Shown here: positions 12,351-24,593 of the stretch, in pieces
Layout: each line of letters begins with the position of its first letter
Position numbering within the stretch: position 1 is the first letter of the stretch
NCBI GenBank assembly: GCA_014925825.1
Contig: JACGCK010000031.1
Span: 310,001 to 374,000 of the forward strand
Length of the DNA: 64,000 nt
Source: Pholiota molesta
Lineage: Eukaryota; Basidiomycota; Agaricomycetes; Agaricales; Strophariaceae
Direction of reading: 5' to 3'
The notes under the pieces: model-generated
Database searches by the model: none
What the model was told of the DNA's origin: nothing
Seen by the model: the letters and a program-made list of their open reading frames with translations, nothing else
Program-made: the position numbers and the translations under genes

Positions 12351-13432
12351 ACTTGTTGCTGCCGCTGTTCTCGTCGTTGTGACTACCATAAATGGAAGCA
12401 TTTGAAGTATAATTCAACTTAATATTTCTATGTTCTTGAGTCTAGGATCGCCCTATCTTGGGCTGTGAATTAAGTGTCAAACCATCACTTGCGCAAGTCT
12501 CACTGGCATAAAGGCTCTTATGATACCAGACGCATTGCGCTAAAGATGTTGGACGTAAGGAACAGTAATCCCTTTCCGCGGATTTATCTAGCATGCAATA
12601 CGACTACTTAAAAGGCCCTGTAAGTTTTTAGTCTGGTTCTGAACTTTCTTCTCAATCATTGTTCATGTTTCTGTCTTATATTTGGCAGGTGCTACTTTTT
12701 CAATTACCATTGAATACGATCATCACCCAACGAGTCCGAAAGTGGGGTCGGAATCGTTGAGTAGGCATGATAAACTCAGTCCTTATTGCTAGGCGTTTCA
12801 TCTCTTCCAATACTAGGGTCAATGTATTATCTCAAATCACTAACAATGTTTACGCTTAGGTTGGGAAAGCATCTGGCAAAGTAAGTCGTTTTTTCTCACG
12901 CCATTCTTAGCATCATACTCATGTTCGATGATCAATGATTACTCTTAGGATCTTCATACTTTTTCATACTGAGAAGCATTGCAATCTCTCTGTTGCTAAG
13001 ATGTCCGATTCATCATTTCTCAAAGTCTTGAAGAATTTATTTTCGTTTTTTGATGATGTAATTTTTGGAATCATCCAAAATTGACAGACACACCACCTTG
13101 TGAGTAACTCATTTTATTTCATTTCATTATGAAATTTAATATGGCACTTCCATAGTCGAATCTACAACGTACTTCAAGCCTAGTACCCAGCGCGCCATAT
13201 TGTTTGGTTCCTCGACAAGAAAAAAAAAACGCTAAAAAGGGAGATACTCCAAACAATCTCATGCCATGCCAGTGCGTCCAATTGACAAGTATGGCAGTTG
13301 ACAAGTAAGAAGTGGTTTCAAATACATCTCCTTATCCGCGGACGCGTTTAAAAGGTTTGGACTCGGGGGAAAAACTATGCAGAAGGAAGCAAAAGTATCA
13401 ACCTTTCAGACCCCAAGAATTCTGACTTACCA
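12351..13432. other. Intergenic, no gene recognised
   Basis: About 1.1 kb of AT-rich sequence with several GT...AG-like junctions but no sustained coding frame. An untranslated spliced RNA is possible but not supported. TTTAAAAG near 13347 may be the core promoter of the next gene. Confidence 0.4.
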
Positions 13433-14653
13433 ATGGCACTTCCTCCTGCCCAGAATATTGGTTCTATCTTTGCTGGCGCTCTTTTCTACGGGCTCTACCT
13501 TGCTACTCTCTTCCATTGTATTCGGTGGCTTGTCCTCACCGATGAAGGATGGAAAATCCGGAGAAAAATCAGCAAGAGCATGTTGATTATAACACTCTCT
13601 ATCTGGGTGCTATCGACAGTTAACAAAGCACTCGAGGTCGAATACGCTATGCAGCAAGTTTCTCCTCCGACTCCAGTGCCATTCGGTACAATCAAGGGAC
13701 TTCCATGGGGAACGGTCGTAGTCGTAAGCCTTGATGTGATCTACCTAATTTTGCAATGCTAATGTCAACAGTGTACCGGGGCAAATATAGCGACTCTCCT
13801 AGCCGATGCTGTTTTGGTACGCATTCAAATCCGCTTGGAATGATCAGAAAGGTTTGCTTAGACTTGTGCATATTTATCGTTGTTGGATAATTTATGAGAA
13901 GTCGCGACTTATCGTCGCCTTTCCAATCTTCTTTTGGTTCGGAGGTCTCATGCTCACGGGCCTTCAGGCTTATGGGCAGATTGTTCAAAGTGCTGTACTC
14001 TTGAAGGATTGGCAGCCAGTCAATAGAAATGCGGGCGGTCCAGGGTCGATCTTGACACCATTCTGGCTTTGTACGATTATTATGAATATCTATGCGACGT
14101 GTAAGCTTTTGATAACTCATTACCCTGCGGCGGATTCATTTATTAACTAACGTCTTCTCACTGCAGTCATGATCGTCCGACGCATTTACCTGGTTTCAAA
14201 AATGTCCAGGATTAGCACTTCTGTGGATCGTCTCAGATTTACTATGCGTATTCTGATTGAGTCTGGCTTCCTGTACCTCACAACGGCCATTGCACACTTC
14301 GTGGTCTGGTTCACGCCCAATACCTACGCCATCTCTATCATTTCTGGCATGGTACACGCTTTTTTTCTTCCTGTCAGAAATGCTGAAACTGACACACTAC
14401 TCGTGGTCCTTAGAATCTCTCAATAGAAGGCATTGCCTTCAATCTCATACTCATTCGCGCTGCTCAAGGTCGCGTTGAAGAGAAAAAAGCAAACGATCTA
14501 GGTACAATATCAGATATCCGGTTCCATACTGCCGAAACGAAACCCTCCGTTGGACGGTGCACTCCAATTCCTGTCGATTCAAGTCACGGCGGGGATACCG
14601 GCGCAATGAAGGATAGTGAATCTGCTCACTGTTCAGGCTCCTCGGCTGTTTGA
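13433..14653 (+). CDS. Seven-transmembrane fungal membrane protein (paralogue A)
   Basis: The N-terminus MALPPAQNIGSIFAGALFYG is followed by alternating hydrophobic stretches: near LYLATLFHCIRWLVL, LIITLSIWVLSTV, SRLIVAFPIFFWFGGLMLTG, FLYLTTAIAHFVVWF and others, roughly seven in all. The loops RCWIIYEKSR and MIVRRIYLV are typical of a large, uncharacterised basidiomycete 7TM family. Introns fall near 13721-13770, 13815-13866, 14100-14166 and 14350-14413. The hydrophilic C-terminal tail ends with TGA at 14651-14653. It is a tandem duplicate of the gene at 15597, with almost the same motif order and exon plan. A receptor-like role is possible from topology only; no ligand or pathway can be named. 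Confidence 0.78.
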
Positions 14654-15596
14654 GTCGATAATGATTGATAGAATTTGTGTATGTATAGCGATTGTTACTG
14701 TTTTTAGACTAAAAGCTCACATCGTACCTTTACTTTCTACTTACGCTGCTACCGTAAGAAGCATGTATATAACATGTCGTTCTTGAGAACATCTGTCTTT
14801 CTCATGATCGCCAGTCATAGATTCTCTCATCAGTGGCATATTCTGGTACTCGTCAAATAAGCGGACTGTTGCGTTCTATTGAAAAGTGTGTAAGAGACCA
14901 ACGCGTCTATAAATCCTGCAGTTATGTTTTAAAATGGGGACGCTGCCGTTTGAAAACTCGGGATCTCAAATGCCGGTGCGTAGTGGGCGCTGGATTTTGA
15001 GTGCTGATCACCATCGGTCTGATCCGAAGCACGCGAAGTTTGCACAACTTCTTCGATTCAAATTTGTAACTTTGGCAGGACTGACTAGAATAAGCACTGG
15101 AAATGGTTTCCGAACACAGTAACTAAGGTCAGTGCTGCGCATGCTCTTTGATAGATTGGTGATGACTGCCAATCTTTATGTTCTCCACATCCTAGGATCA
15201 TCAAAAAACTTGTACCTCTTCCTGAGTCTTCCAGGAGCGGCTGAATAACGCGGAAGATTTTCCTTGTGTGCGCGGGGAATCACTACGACCTGGCCGTGTT
15301 CAATGTTTAACTTTTAAGAAGAGGAGGGGGAATTATATTCTTGAAATTGAGAGGTAAGACGATAGTTATACCTTGGCAACTTACACGTTATTGCAATCAC
15401 TGTCTATTCGAAAGATAATTTTCATCTTGGACTTTTTCAAAAATAGGGTGATTCACAGGAATTCCTTGGGAACTCCACCATATCGCAGCAGCGCTGGCTA
15501 TAGCATGTTTCATCTTTTGTTGGGGAACGACTGAAGAGTATATAAGAGAGAGGGCCCAAGAAAAGACGAAGTGGCATCCTCATACTCGGTACGACA
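14654..15596. other. Intergenic between the 7TM paralogues
   Basis: A TATA box sits just before the next gene. Nothing else is supported; short reading frames here lack motifs. Confidence 0.45.
15539..15546 (+). promoter_or_regulatory. TATA box of 7TM paralogue B
   Basis: TATATAAG lies 51 nt before the ATG at 15597. Motif and spacing only. Confidence 0.5.
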
Positions 15597-16860
15597 ATGG
15601 CGCTCCCTCCAGATCAAGACGTTGCATCCATCTTCGTCGGCGCTCTTTTTTATGGCCTTTACCTCACCACTCTGTTCTACTGCATTCGGTGGCTTGTGTT
15701 CACCGATGAAGGTTGGAAAGTGCGCAAGCGGATCAGCCGGACAATGCTGTCCACCACCATCGCACTCTGGGTACTTGCGACGATTTCCAGGGCGCTCGAG
15801 CTCCGAAATACTATGGTTCAAGTCGTGAGCGAGTCCAAGCCGCCGCCGCCGCCACCTCCCTCGGGATCCATTGGGTCGACAACTACGTTGCCTTGGATGG
15901 CGGTCGTTATTGTAAGCACCTCATCAGAAACACTTAACGGAAAAGAGGTTATATTTACGGCGCTTCAGTGCACAAATGCCAATGTATCGACACTCCTTGC
16001 AGACGCTGTTTTGGTACGTATCACCACCCTCGAAAGCCATTACATAGACCTAACGGACACGCTCCAAGATCTATCGCTGCTACATTATTTACGACAGATC
16101 GAAACGAGTCATCGTATTCCCGATCTTCTTGTGGATTGGAGGACTCATGCTCACCGCATTACAAGCGTATTGGCAAATTGTACAAAGCGCGTCGATACTC
16201 AAGGCGTGGCAACCCATCAACATGACCGTCGGCCCCGGGACGGTTTTGACCCCATTCTGGGGATCAACAATTGTCCTGAATGGGTATTCGACGTGTAAGC
16301 GCTCTTATCTCGCTAATTTAAGCGCCCATCATTGACGCACGATGAATTAGTCATGATCATTCGGCGAATCTATTTGGTGACGGAGGGATCCAAAGGCAGC
16401 ACTTCGATCCACCAGCTTAGATTTACAATGCGTATTTTAATCGAGTCTGGTTTCTTATATCTCGCCACGGCCATCGCACACTTCGTCGTCTGGTGGACGC
16501 CGAATGCCTATGCGATTTCCGTTATTTCTGGTATCGTAAGTCTGTTCTTACTTTTTATGCATGCCTTTTGTGCTTCGAACTGACATCATTATGTTGCTTC
16601 TCCAGAACTTGTCGGTGACTGGGATTGCATTTAACCTCATCCTCATCCGCGCTGCTCAGCGCCGCGTTGAGGAAGAGGCAAAGATCGTTGGAGCAGGGCC
16701 TATATCGGGCATCCACTTCCGTGCCAACGAAACGAAAACGCCAGTTGGACAGTTTGGCGTCAATACTATACAAGAAACTGGCTTTCAACACCGCCATGAA
16801 GATTCAAATTCAATGAACGGAAATGCATCCACTACCGCTTCCATCGGTTCTGTTGTCTGA
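15597..16860 (+). CDS. Seven-transmembrane fungal membrane protein (paralogue B)
   Basis: Tandem paralogue of the gene at 13433. The N-terminus MALPPDQDVASIFVGALFYG and segments CIRWLVFTDEGW, FLWIGGLMLTALQAYWQIVQ, RFTMRILIESGFLYLATA and GIAFNLILIRAAQRRVEEE align almost residue by residue with paralogue A. It differs by a Pro-rich insert (about ten prolines) in the loop after the second membrane segment and by a longer polar tail ending SIGSVV (stop at 16858-16860). Introns sit at equivalent places. Function is unknown; topology would allow a sensor or transporter accessory role. Confidence 0.8.
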
Positions 16861-17454
16861 TACTTGGCAGAAATACTATGGGCTATTTTCATTTTATCTT
16901 GTATATTTATATATCTAAAAATCCTAGGTTCTGTGCTCGATGAGTTATTCCGTCTTGATTCCGTTTGTGAATTGTTAAAACACCGTCTAATATTTGCAAG
17001 TTGACATCCCGAATTGACAACGATTCAGAATGGAAGTAGTCAGTAATTGAGCCCTGTACAGCTCGGCTCCTTCAAATAAATAAGAACTTATTGTGTAAGG
17101 AACCAGCTTGCCGGACGCGGGACCATTAAGTAGTTGAAAATCTAATCTAATCTTACCAATTCTCCAAATTTCGTTCGGCGTATGATTTCCAGGAGGAAAT
17201 ACAGCAGATACAGGCCGAGTCCGAGCATAAAATGCAATGGCTACAGCATGGCTACATTGTGGTTGACAGGAGGTGTGGACGATGGCTCTGGTCAAAGTTC
17301 GGCGTGACATCGCCATTTTGCCAGCGTTTCAAATCTACAGGAGTTGCCAAATTTGGACGACACGTCAATACACCGCCTGCGGCGCTAACGCCCCTTCAGC
17401 TTCAACTTTCACCTCTGTTTCTTTCTATCCAATCCAGAGTCTCTAACGACTCTC
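16861..17454. other. Intergenic, upstream of PMT1
   Basis: Holds the 3' end of the 7TM gene and the PMT1 leader. A long frame running from 17232 into PMT1 exon sequence is explained by PMT1 itself. No other feature is recognised. Confidence 0.45.
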
Positions 17455-20400
17455 ATGTCGGGCAACTTCAGAGCCAGAAGGCCTGCTTCACCCCCGCCAG
17501 GGGTCTCACATCCACCACCACCGACATCACAGCGATTTCCGCATCCACGAGACGAGCACCTGGATGCAGACGAACGACGAGCAGCAGCATCAAAAGGTTT
17601 CGCGCCAGGGAGGACGAAGTCCTATCCACCGGGGGGTTGGACATTACGTCGGGAGAATGGAAATTGTTGTTTCTGATAGTGTTCGTTGCTGCTGGAGTGC
17701 GGCTGTTCCGATTGTCAAAACCTAATAGTGTTGTGTAAGTACATCCCAAATTCTTCGAATGTACTCTAAACGCTCCCTATAGCTTTGATGAGGTCCATTT
17801 TGGAAAATTTGCTTCAAGATACATCAAGACGCAGTATTTCGTGGATGTACATCCCCCGCTTGCCAAGCTCCTTATTACACTGGCAGCGTTTCTCTTCGGT
17901 TATGACGGGCAATTTGACTTCAAGGATATCGGAAAGTGAGTGACTCCCAGCTCACTGATTTTCGCTTTCTCAAATTCTCCTAGAATCTACGAACATGTAC
18001 CATACGTCGCCATGCGTATGCTACCAGCAACGCTGGGAGTTGCTACCGTCCCACTCGCCTATCTAACACTTCGCGCACTTGATTGTCGCGCGACTACCGC
18101 TCTTTTAGCTTCTCTTTTTATCACTTTCGAGAATGGAATGATTACTCAATCACGGCACATTCTCCTCGACTCGCCCCTCATCTTCTTTACTGCGCTCACC
18201 ACCTTCCTCTGGTGTGGTTTCTGTAACGAGGACAAACACAAGCCATTCACATCATCATGGTGGGCATGGCTTATACTCTCTGGATTCTCACTCGGCGCAG
18301 TCCTTAGCTGCAAGTGGGTCGGTTTATTCACTATCGCAACAGTCGGCGTCAGCACACTCTACCAACTATGGAACCTCCTCGGAGACCTTCGCGTTCCACC
18401 CCGCTTGTTTGTACGCCACTTCATCGCTCGCGCCCTCTGCTTGATCGCTATCCCTATCATCTTTTATATGGCCATGTTCCAAATCCATTTCTTGATCCTT
18501 GAGAATTCAGGAGAGGGAGATGGATTCATGAGCTCGGAATTCCAGCATACACTCGGGGGACGTGGCATGGCTGACACATTTGCTGGTATGTATTGGCACT
18601 CCGAAGTTGTCCACTGGTACTCAGAAGTGTTATAGATGTTGCAGTTGGCTCTAAGGTCGCGATTCGCCACGTTAACACCCAGGGTGGATATTTGCACTCA
18701 CATGCGCATAACTATCCTGGCGGCAGCAAGCGTTAGTCGTCATGTTTCCGCATGTTACTTCCTCTAATGTTATCTACAGAGCAACAAATCACTTTGTATC
18801 CTCACCGAGATACCAACAATGACTGGCGCATCTTCAACGCTACAATAGACGGCGACACCAACTTCGACTGGGCGAATTCAGATCTTGTATACATCACCCC
18901 TCTCATGCGTATCAAGCTTCGCCATGTCACTACCGAAAAACACCTCCACTCGCACGACCACCGCCCTCCTGTCTCTGATGTTGACTTCCAGAACGAGGTT
19001 TCTGGCTACGGAATGCCGGGATTCATGGGGGATGCAAATGATGATTGGTTTGTCGAGATAGAGCATGGGGACAAGCGTGACAAGGAATCCACCAAGCGAC
19101 TCAGGACGCTCCGTACGGTCTTCAGACTGAGGCACGCCTTGACAGGGTGCTACCTCTTCTCGCATAAAGTCAAGCTCCCCGAGTGGGGCTACGAGCAACA
19201 AGAAGTGACCTGTAACAAGAACGCCGTCCGCGCCAATTCTTTGTGGTTCATTGAGACTGCCGAACATCCCAATCGTTTGTGCCCAATTTCTTACATAGGA
19301 GGTGGTGACGGTGCTAACGTTCATCTTTATAGTGCCGCCCAATGCACCCAAAGTGAACTACAAGCTCCCCGGTTTCTTTGCTAAGTTCTGGGAGTTGCAA
19401 CAGGTTATGTGGACTACCAATGCGGGACTGACAGATCGCCATACGTACGATTCTCGTCCAGAATCATGGCCTATCCTTAGCCGTGGTATTGTAAGCCCCT
19501 TCCTATCCCTTGTTGGAAATGTTCCTCACAATGTCTGTTAGAATTTCTGGGTGAAAGACCATCGTCAGATTTACCTTATTGGTAATCCTATGATATGGTA
19601 CCTGAGTACCCTTGCTGTTGCAGCATACGTTGCTGTGCGAGGGTTGCTCATTCTTCGAGCAAAGAGGGGATTCAGAGATTTCGATAGCAGTGCGTATCAA
19701 ATCCCATGTTCTCTGTTTGCCTCATGATACTCACTCCTATACAGCCAAAGTCGTCAAATACGACACTCTTTGCGGTTTCCTCTTCGTCGGCTGGGTGCTT
19801 CACTACTTCCCCTTCTTCCTCATGGGCCGTCAGCTCTTCTTGCATCACTACTTCCCGGCCCTCTATTTCGCGATTCTGCTTTTATGTTCGATATTCGACC
19901 TCCTGACATCGACGCTCCGCCCGCGGGTGAGACTGCAGATCGCAGCCGTGTTGATCGTGCTGGCAATTTGGAACTTCCAGCATCTGAGCCCATTGGCATA
20001 TGGAAGCCCGTGGACGCGGACGAAGTGCCAGAATGCGAAGTGGTTGAAGACTTGGGACTTTTCTTGGTGAGCGATCTAGACCATTCTCACAGGATGAATG
20101 GCTCATACGTTCATTTATGTTACAGCACTGACTTCCATGATTCCGTAAGTCTTCCATTCGATGTGATGTGAGAGTTGTTTTTTAATATTGCCGTTTTAGT
20201 ACTCTCAATATAACACCGCTCTCGGCGCCGCTACTCCCACCCATTCCTCCCATGCCGTCAAATCCACCATAGGCGGCGAGGGACGTCCAGCCGTGATCGT
20301 TGGAAATAAAAACGCCCATGGCGGGCAAGATCAAAACGAACAGACCTCATCCGCCATCCTCGGCAAGGCTGAGCCAGGACGCGATATCTTCGCGGAGGCA

Positions 20401-20757
20401 CAGGAAAAGGACATCAAGAGCGACTCCTTCGTATTCAAGAAGCCGGACCCGGAGTCCGCGAGGGAAGAGAAGGAGATCAGCTCGGTCATCATCGGCGCTT
20501 CGACGACAGCGAAGGAGGCTATTTCTGAGGCTAGTTCCGAGGCTAGTTCCGAATCGCACACGAGCGTAGCTGCGTCGGAGGAGACCACGGAAACGAGTGC
20601 GCCAGCAGCGGATTCTTCTCCTTCTTCGAGCAAGCAAGACGTCAGTGCGAAGTCGGAGAGCGCGGTCGTAGCACCTGCTGCGGAGGCTGGCCCGCTGGGC
20701 GAGGCTGAGGCTGAAGCGCAGAAAGCTGCGAAGGAGCTTTTCCCGGAAGCAGTTTGA
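17455..20757 (+). CDS. PMT1: Dolichyl-phosphate-mannose--protein mannosyltransferase, PMT1 type
   Basis: ER membrane enzyme starting O-mannosylation of secreted proteins. The lumenal loop [19 protein letters not shown] with [12 protein letters not shown] carries the catalytic Asp-Glu pair. MIR-type repeats include [30 protein letters not shown] and [12 protein letters not shown]; these strings and [10 protein letters not shown] match the PMT1 subfamily rather than PMT2 or PMT4. Multiple membrane segments flank the MIR region. For the start I choose ATG 17455 with a 59-nt intron 17597-17655, which joins the Pro-rich leader in frame to [11 protein letters not shown]; this is inference. After the last conserved exon ([15 protein letters not shown]) comes a polar tail of about 180 residues rich in Ser, Glu and Ala, longer than the yeast Pmt1 tail. 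Confidence 0.9.
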
Positions 20758-21750
20758 AAAAGTAGTTAAAGTACCATATGTACAATGGTTATATTCTAGT
20801 ATGCTAGGCTTTGGACTCTCGGTCGTGGTACTAATATTTATTAATACGATGATGCAGTATGTGACATAGATGTTTGATATTCCGTTTTTCAGATGTCAAA
20901 TGCCGATTTTACTCCAAATTAAAATGAACAGGCCTCTCGCTGCCTCTCGTTCAGCGGCATTATTGGGTCTTTGTAAAGTATTGGGTTTTTGTCAAGTCTT
21001 GATCGTGGTGTTCCCTTCAATCGTGCATTGTGTGTTTTGTAATGGCTGTTGTTGATCGCAAGTCATCCTGGGCGATGCCCGGTAGCGAAGAGATCGTTTC
21101 AGGAGAAAGTTTCTCGGAAATGCTGTAAAATGTAACTAATTCATCCAGATGCATGGACCAACGTTCTCTCAAAATTTGTTCTTTCACCAGCTTACACCTC
21201 GAATGACATCAATTCAGCTCCAGCATCCTCATGATGGCAGGATCACGGATGCGAAAGCCTGAGATCATTGGGACATGTGCCTGAGAACTGCATTCATAAA
21301 ACCATTGTGCCACACTGTATATCTTTTTCGGCCATTGAGATTGTTTCAATATTTTCTATTTTTCACAACGGGACGTTAGAGAAGGACCCTGACAGTAGGC
21401 CAGCCCTTACTTAGCGCTGGCTAGTGCCCACTAGCGCTTGTGGATTCAAAAGGAAACTTTTCCATAGTGGGCACCATATTAGTGTACAACCTCCGGACCT
21501 AAGCCGTTTTTGGCAACAACATGATTATCAGTCGGCAATCATGTTGGAAAGAAGTTAATGACCCTTGGGGTTACGAAGAGTGGAAGCGTACATAAAAGAC
21601 CGCGAGTGCATATGTTTCATGTCTACTTTTTCCTTCAAAGTGGATGACAGTGAAAGGCGATCTATATAGTCTAGTAGCTCCAGCCTCCAGTCGTAGCTCC
21701 AGCCGTCTCGATCTTGTCGCGCGAGGGCTGGCGCCAAGTGAAGAACTTGA
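20758..21750. other. Intergenic, contains a 10-bp inverted repeat
   Basis: No gene is recognised. A hairpin-forming repeat lies at 21424-21474, and AGCGCT blocks at 21411-21440. Confidence 0.45.
21424..21474. repeat. Inverted repeat with 10-bp perfect arms
   Basis: GTGCCCACTA (21424-21433) is the exact reverse complement of TAGTGGGCAC (21465-21474). The arms are separated by 31 nt that include CTAGCGCTTG-type sequence. It could be a hairpin or a relic of a small mobile element. No target-site duplication is evident. Confidence 0.6.
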
Positions 21751-23466
21751 ATGTCGTCCCCGGAGCTTGATGCTCTCGCCACTGGAGCCCGACATCTGTG
21801 AGTATGCTACAAGTCGTCGAAAGCACAGGGTATTGATCTAGGGGGCTCGCTAGCCTGGCTGGAAAATACTTCCAGATCGCCGCATTCGTTATGTTGTTGT
21901 ACGATCATGGCGAGTTCACTTCAATCCACCCTTTGCTATGTCGAATTGACTTGGGGGACATATACAGCTTTGACCTTTTCAGATGAGGTGACTGCCACAC
22001 ATCCGACGTCTCGGGAAATCGGCTGACTGGATCGCGGTTTTCAGGTTGAACGCGTTTGGAAGAAGAAGATTTCATATGGCACGACCCTCTTCCTAATAAA
22101 TCGCTATGCGTCTCCATTAGAATTTATCGTTATTTTGGACGGTTGGTTTCTTTTTCTGTATCGTATGAGGTTGATTCAATCTTATGACATACTTCAGCGT
22201 TCGATGACTCTAGGTGGACCATGTTTGCGTACGTGGAACGCGTTTACTGTCAACATCTGGATGTTCGACATAAGTTTGCACAGCGGCTGATCATTTATAC
22301 AGTTGCAAGCATTTCGTTATCTTTGAGGGGGCTGCTACGGTTGCCCTAGTAGCGAGTAAGTCCAATGTTTCTGAGCTTCTTTGGTGCGGTCCCGTTGATT
22401 GGAAATTGATCGCTATGTTAGTTTGCCAATGTAAGTGTGCCGAATATTTTCCGCTGGGGATGAGCGCTAAATCCTTTTCAGTAATCATGATCCTGCGGGT
22501 CTATGCTCTGTGGAACCGGTCTACAATTGTCATGACGGTGCTACTGACGTTGTGGACGGCACAAATTGTCATATCAGCGGTTGGCTTACACACCGGCTTT
22601 GGTGAGTGCTTAAAAGGAACCCTATTCTCCGAAACACCCATTGATTTATTTTCTATAGCGGTGCCATTGCCCGCTATACTAACAGGTACTACCATTGTAT
22701 TGTTCGGTATCAATGGTCTGATCGTCAACTTTCCTGGGAAGGATGTATTCTAACTGGCAGCGGTTCAATCTTTCGTAGGTCATAACTTAAACAACGCATG
22801 GTATGATCTAACAGTTTCTTAGCCTCTATCTGGATCTCTGCACTTGTAACAGATACTTTTATCTTTATCTTCACAATCGGGCGTACGCACCAATATATTC
22901 GAGATTCGGGGAAAGCTCCGTCCGTGTGTTCTCCGCTTATTCAAGTGCTCGATTTCTAACAATGCTGTGTTCCCTAGCACACTACATCTATTTGTCCGTG
23001 ATGGAGCCCTATACTTTTTTGTAATTTTTATGGCCAATTTATTAAATACCCTTATGTTTTTTGTAAGTCCAGACTCTACTATAACGATACTCGTTCACCG
23101 ATCTCACTCCATCTCTAGCTGGCACCAAGCGACCTCAAGGCCATCGGCGCGTCATTCAGCCAGTTGATAACCTCGTTAATGGTGTCGCGGCTCTATCTCA
23201 GCCTTCGCTCGAATCGTGGAGAGTTTAGTGGGCTCCCATACGGGGAGGAATCGATAAACCTCGAGATGAATACTATTTCGCGAATACGGCCGAGACGGCA
23301 CGATCAGTCATTCCTGACCCAGACGGTAGCGGGCGTGGAAGAAGATGTGCAGGGAACTTCTTCGAAGGCGAAGGCTGAATATTTTTCTGATGATAAACCC
23401 GCTATCGTTCCTCTTTCAAGCATGTCGCTCAGGCGAAAACTGGATTATATACCCAATAATGTTTGA
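21751..23466 (+). CDS. DUF6533-domain seven-transmembrane protein
   Basis: Reconstructed exons give the diagnostic DUF6533 start: KYFQIAAFVMLLYDH, LTFSDE, VERVWKKKISYGTTLFLINR, YASPLEFIVILDAF. These are followed by CKHFVIFEGAATVALVA, MILRVYALWNRS and the conserved end RDGALYFFVIFMANLLNTL and LAPSDLKAIGASFSQLITSL. This is a very common, uncharacterised basidiomycete membrane family. The model needs a GC-AG intron (21910-21967), a 20-nt exon (21968-21987) and a 9-nt exon (22432-22440). The start at 21751 (MSSPELDALATGARHL) is likely but not certain, and the acceptor of the first intron is ambiguous. The polar tail ends RKLDYIPNNV at 23466. Function unknown; a plasma-membrane sensor role is only a guess. 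Confidence 0.75.
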
Positions 23467-23789
23467 TATCCACAGTAAGTATGTAACGTTACCCGTTATG
23501 AACCCAATATATAGATACACGGTTGAATACTTACATGAAAGATGTACCAATGCCGCCACGTAATGATTATAATTTTGCAAGGGGCGCTCATTGCTGAGCG
23601 CCTCTCATGTCCAAGCGCCTAGTGGCAACTTGAAGCGCCGCGCAGTGCAGAATCACGTGAACTGATGGAGATCAAATAATATTAATAATATTATGTTCCG
23701 TACCCAATGCCCCGGCTGCTACGAGTGCTACCGCACCTCTGACTCTTATCTCTTTCACTGAAATTCCATAGACAAAAACCAGAAAGAAC
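23467..23789. other. Intergenic, AGCGC-rich
   Basis: Several GCGCT/AGCGC motifs cluster at 23581-23645. Otherwise nothing is recognised. Confidence 0.4.
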
Positions 23790-24593
23790 ATGCCTTCATC
23801 ACAGACTGCGACTAGCAAGCTAGAAGGGTCCGATTGTCATCTATTATTTGGTCTGTCTAGAGAGACTAGAAGGATCGTGTAAGTTTTGTTATGCCAGGTT
23901 ATGCCATGTGTATCCGAAAATATCCAACAAGATGACTTTCCTCAATGCTGGAGTCTGAACCCCCTCTGGAGCTGGGATGTAGCCAGATGGAAGCAATGGT
24001 ACTATCTCGAGCTCGTAGTTGTCAAGTTTCTTGCAAGCTTTGAAGCTTGCGTTTCCTCTCTGAAAAGTTGCGTTGTAATTATTTTTCAGTTATCACTCCG
24101 ATCCCTCCCAAACCAATTCTCGTAACTTGCTGTCCTGCTGGTCCATAATCAACCTACAGATAAATATGGAGGACCTACAGGCACCTGCCTACGCCTGCAT
24201 AACCGTTTCAGAAGGCTGTGTGTTGTTTGAGGTATGGTCATTCTTTATCTCCGTTTCTTTGAGTATGTAACTTGGGAAATTTTAGATGCAGTCAAGATGC
24301 AGTCCCGTTCTCCGTGGCTATTACATGTAAATTTGAGTCGCTTCCAAAAATCCGGATCTTCAAATGGGAAGCCGAAGGTCATTCGACTCTGGACTGGAAA
24401 CCGACGGACGAATGTCCCGAAATTGTTGTAAAAAGCAAAAGCCCTTGATCTACTAACATATCTTTATATTTTCCATTACCTATAAACGCAGCTCAACCCT
24501 TTGGCTCCTTCTCCAACCAATCTGGACACGACAAGGGATGCAAGCTTCAGGTTTTTGAATGGCAAGAACGCCCGCTTTCATACGACGAGATAA
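23790..24593 (+). CDS. Hypothetical small multi-exon gene (doubtful)
   Basis: No family is recognised. From the ATG at 23790 (MPSSQTATSKLEGSDCHLLF) a 29-codon exon ends at a perfect GTAAGT donor (23879). An exon after a TTTTCAG acceptor continues ITPIPPKPIL. Further exons read APAYACITVSEGCVLFEV and PFSVAITCKFESLPKIRIF (donor GTATGT). A last exon lies behind a TACTAAC branch point and an ACGCAG acceptor and ends at TAA 24591-24593. The frame phases fit, which argues for a gene, but two introns would be only about 40 nt and all three frames are open after 24490. A different frame reads on to TGA near 24732 (ATG at 24558, ending SYLGLEYR). It may be a decaying gene. Treat the structure as a hypothesis. 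Confidence 0.3.

Noticed and set aside
12900..13095. Possible C/D-box snoRNA (TGATGA and CTGA words)
   Set aside because: Boxes are off consensus, wrongly spaced and lack a terminal stem.
17232..17454. Upstream start for PMT1
   Set aside because: It would add residues unlike any PMT leader; the 17455 start with a 59-nt intron gives a normal polar leader.
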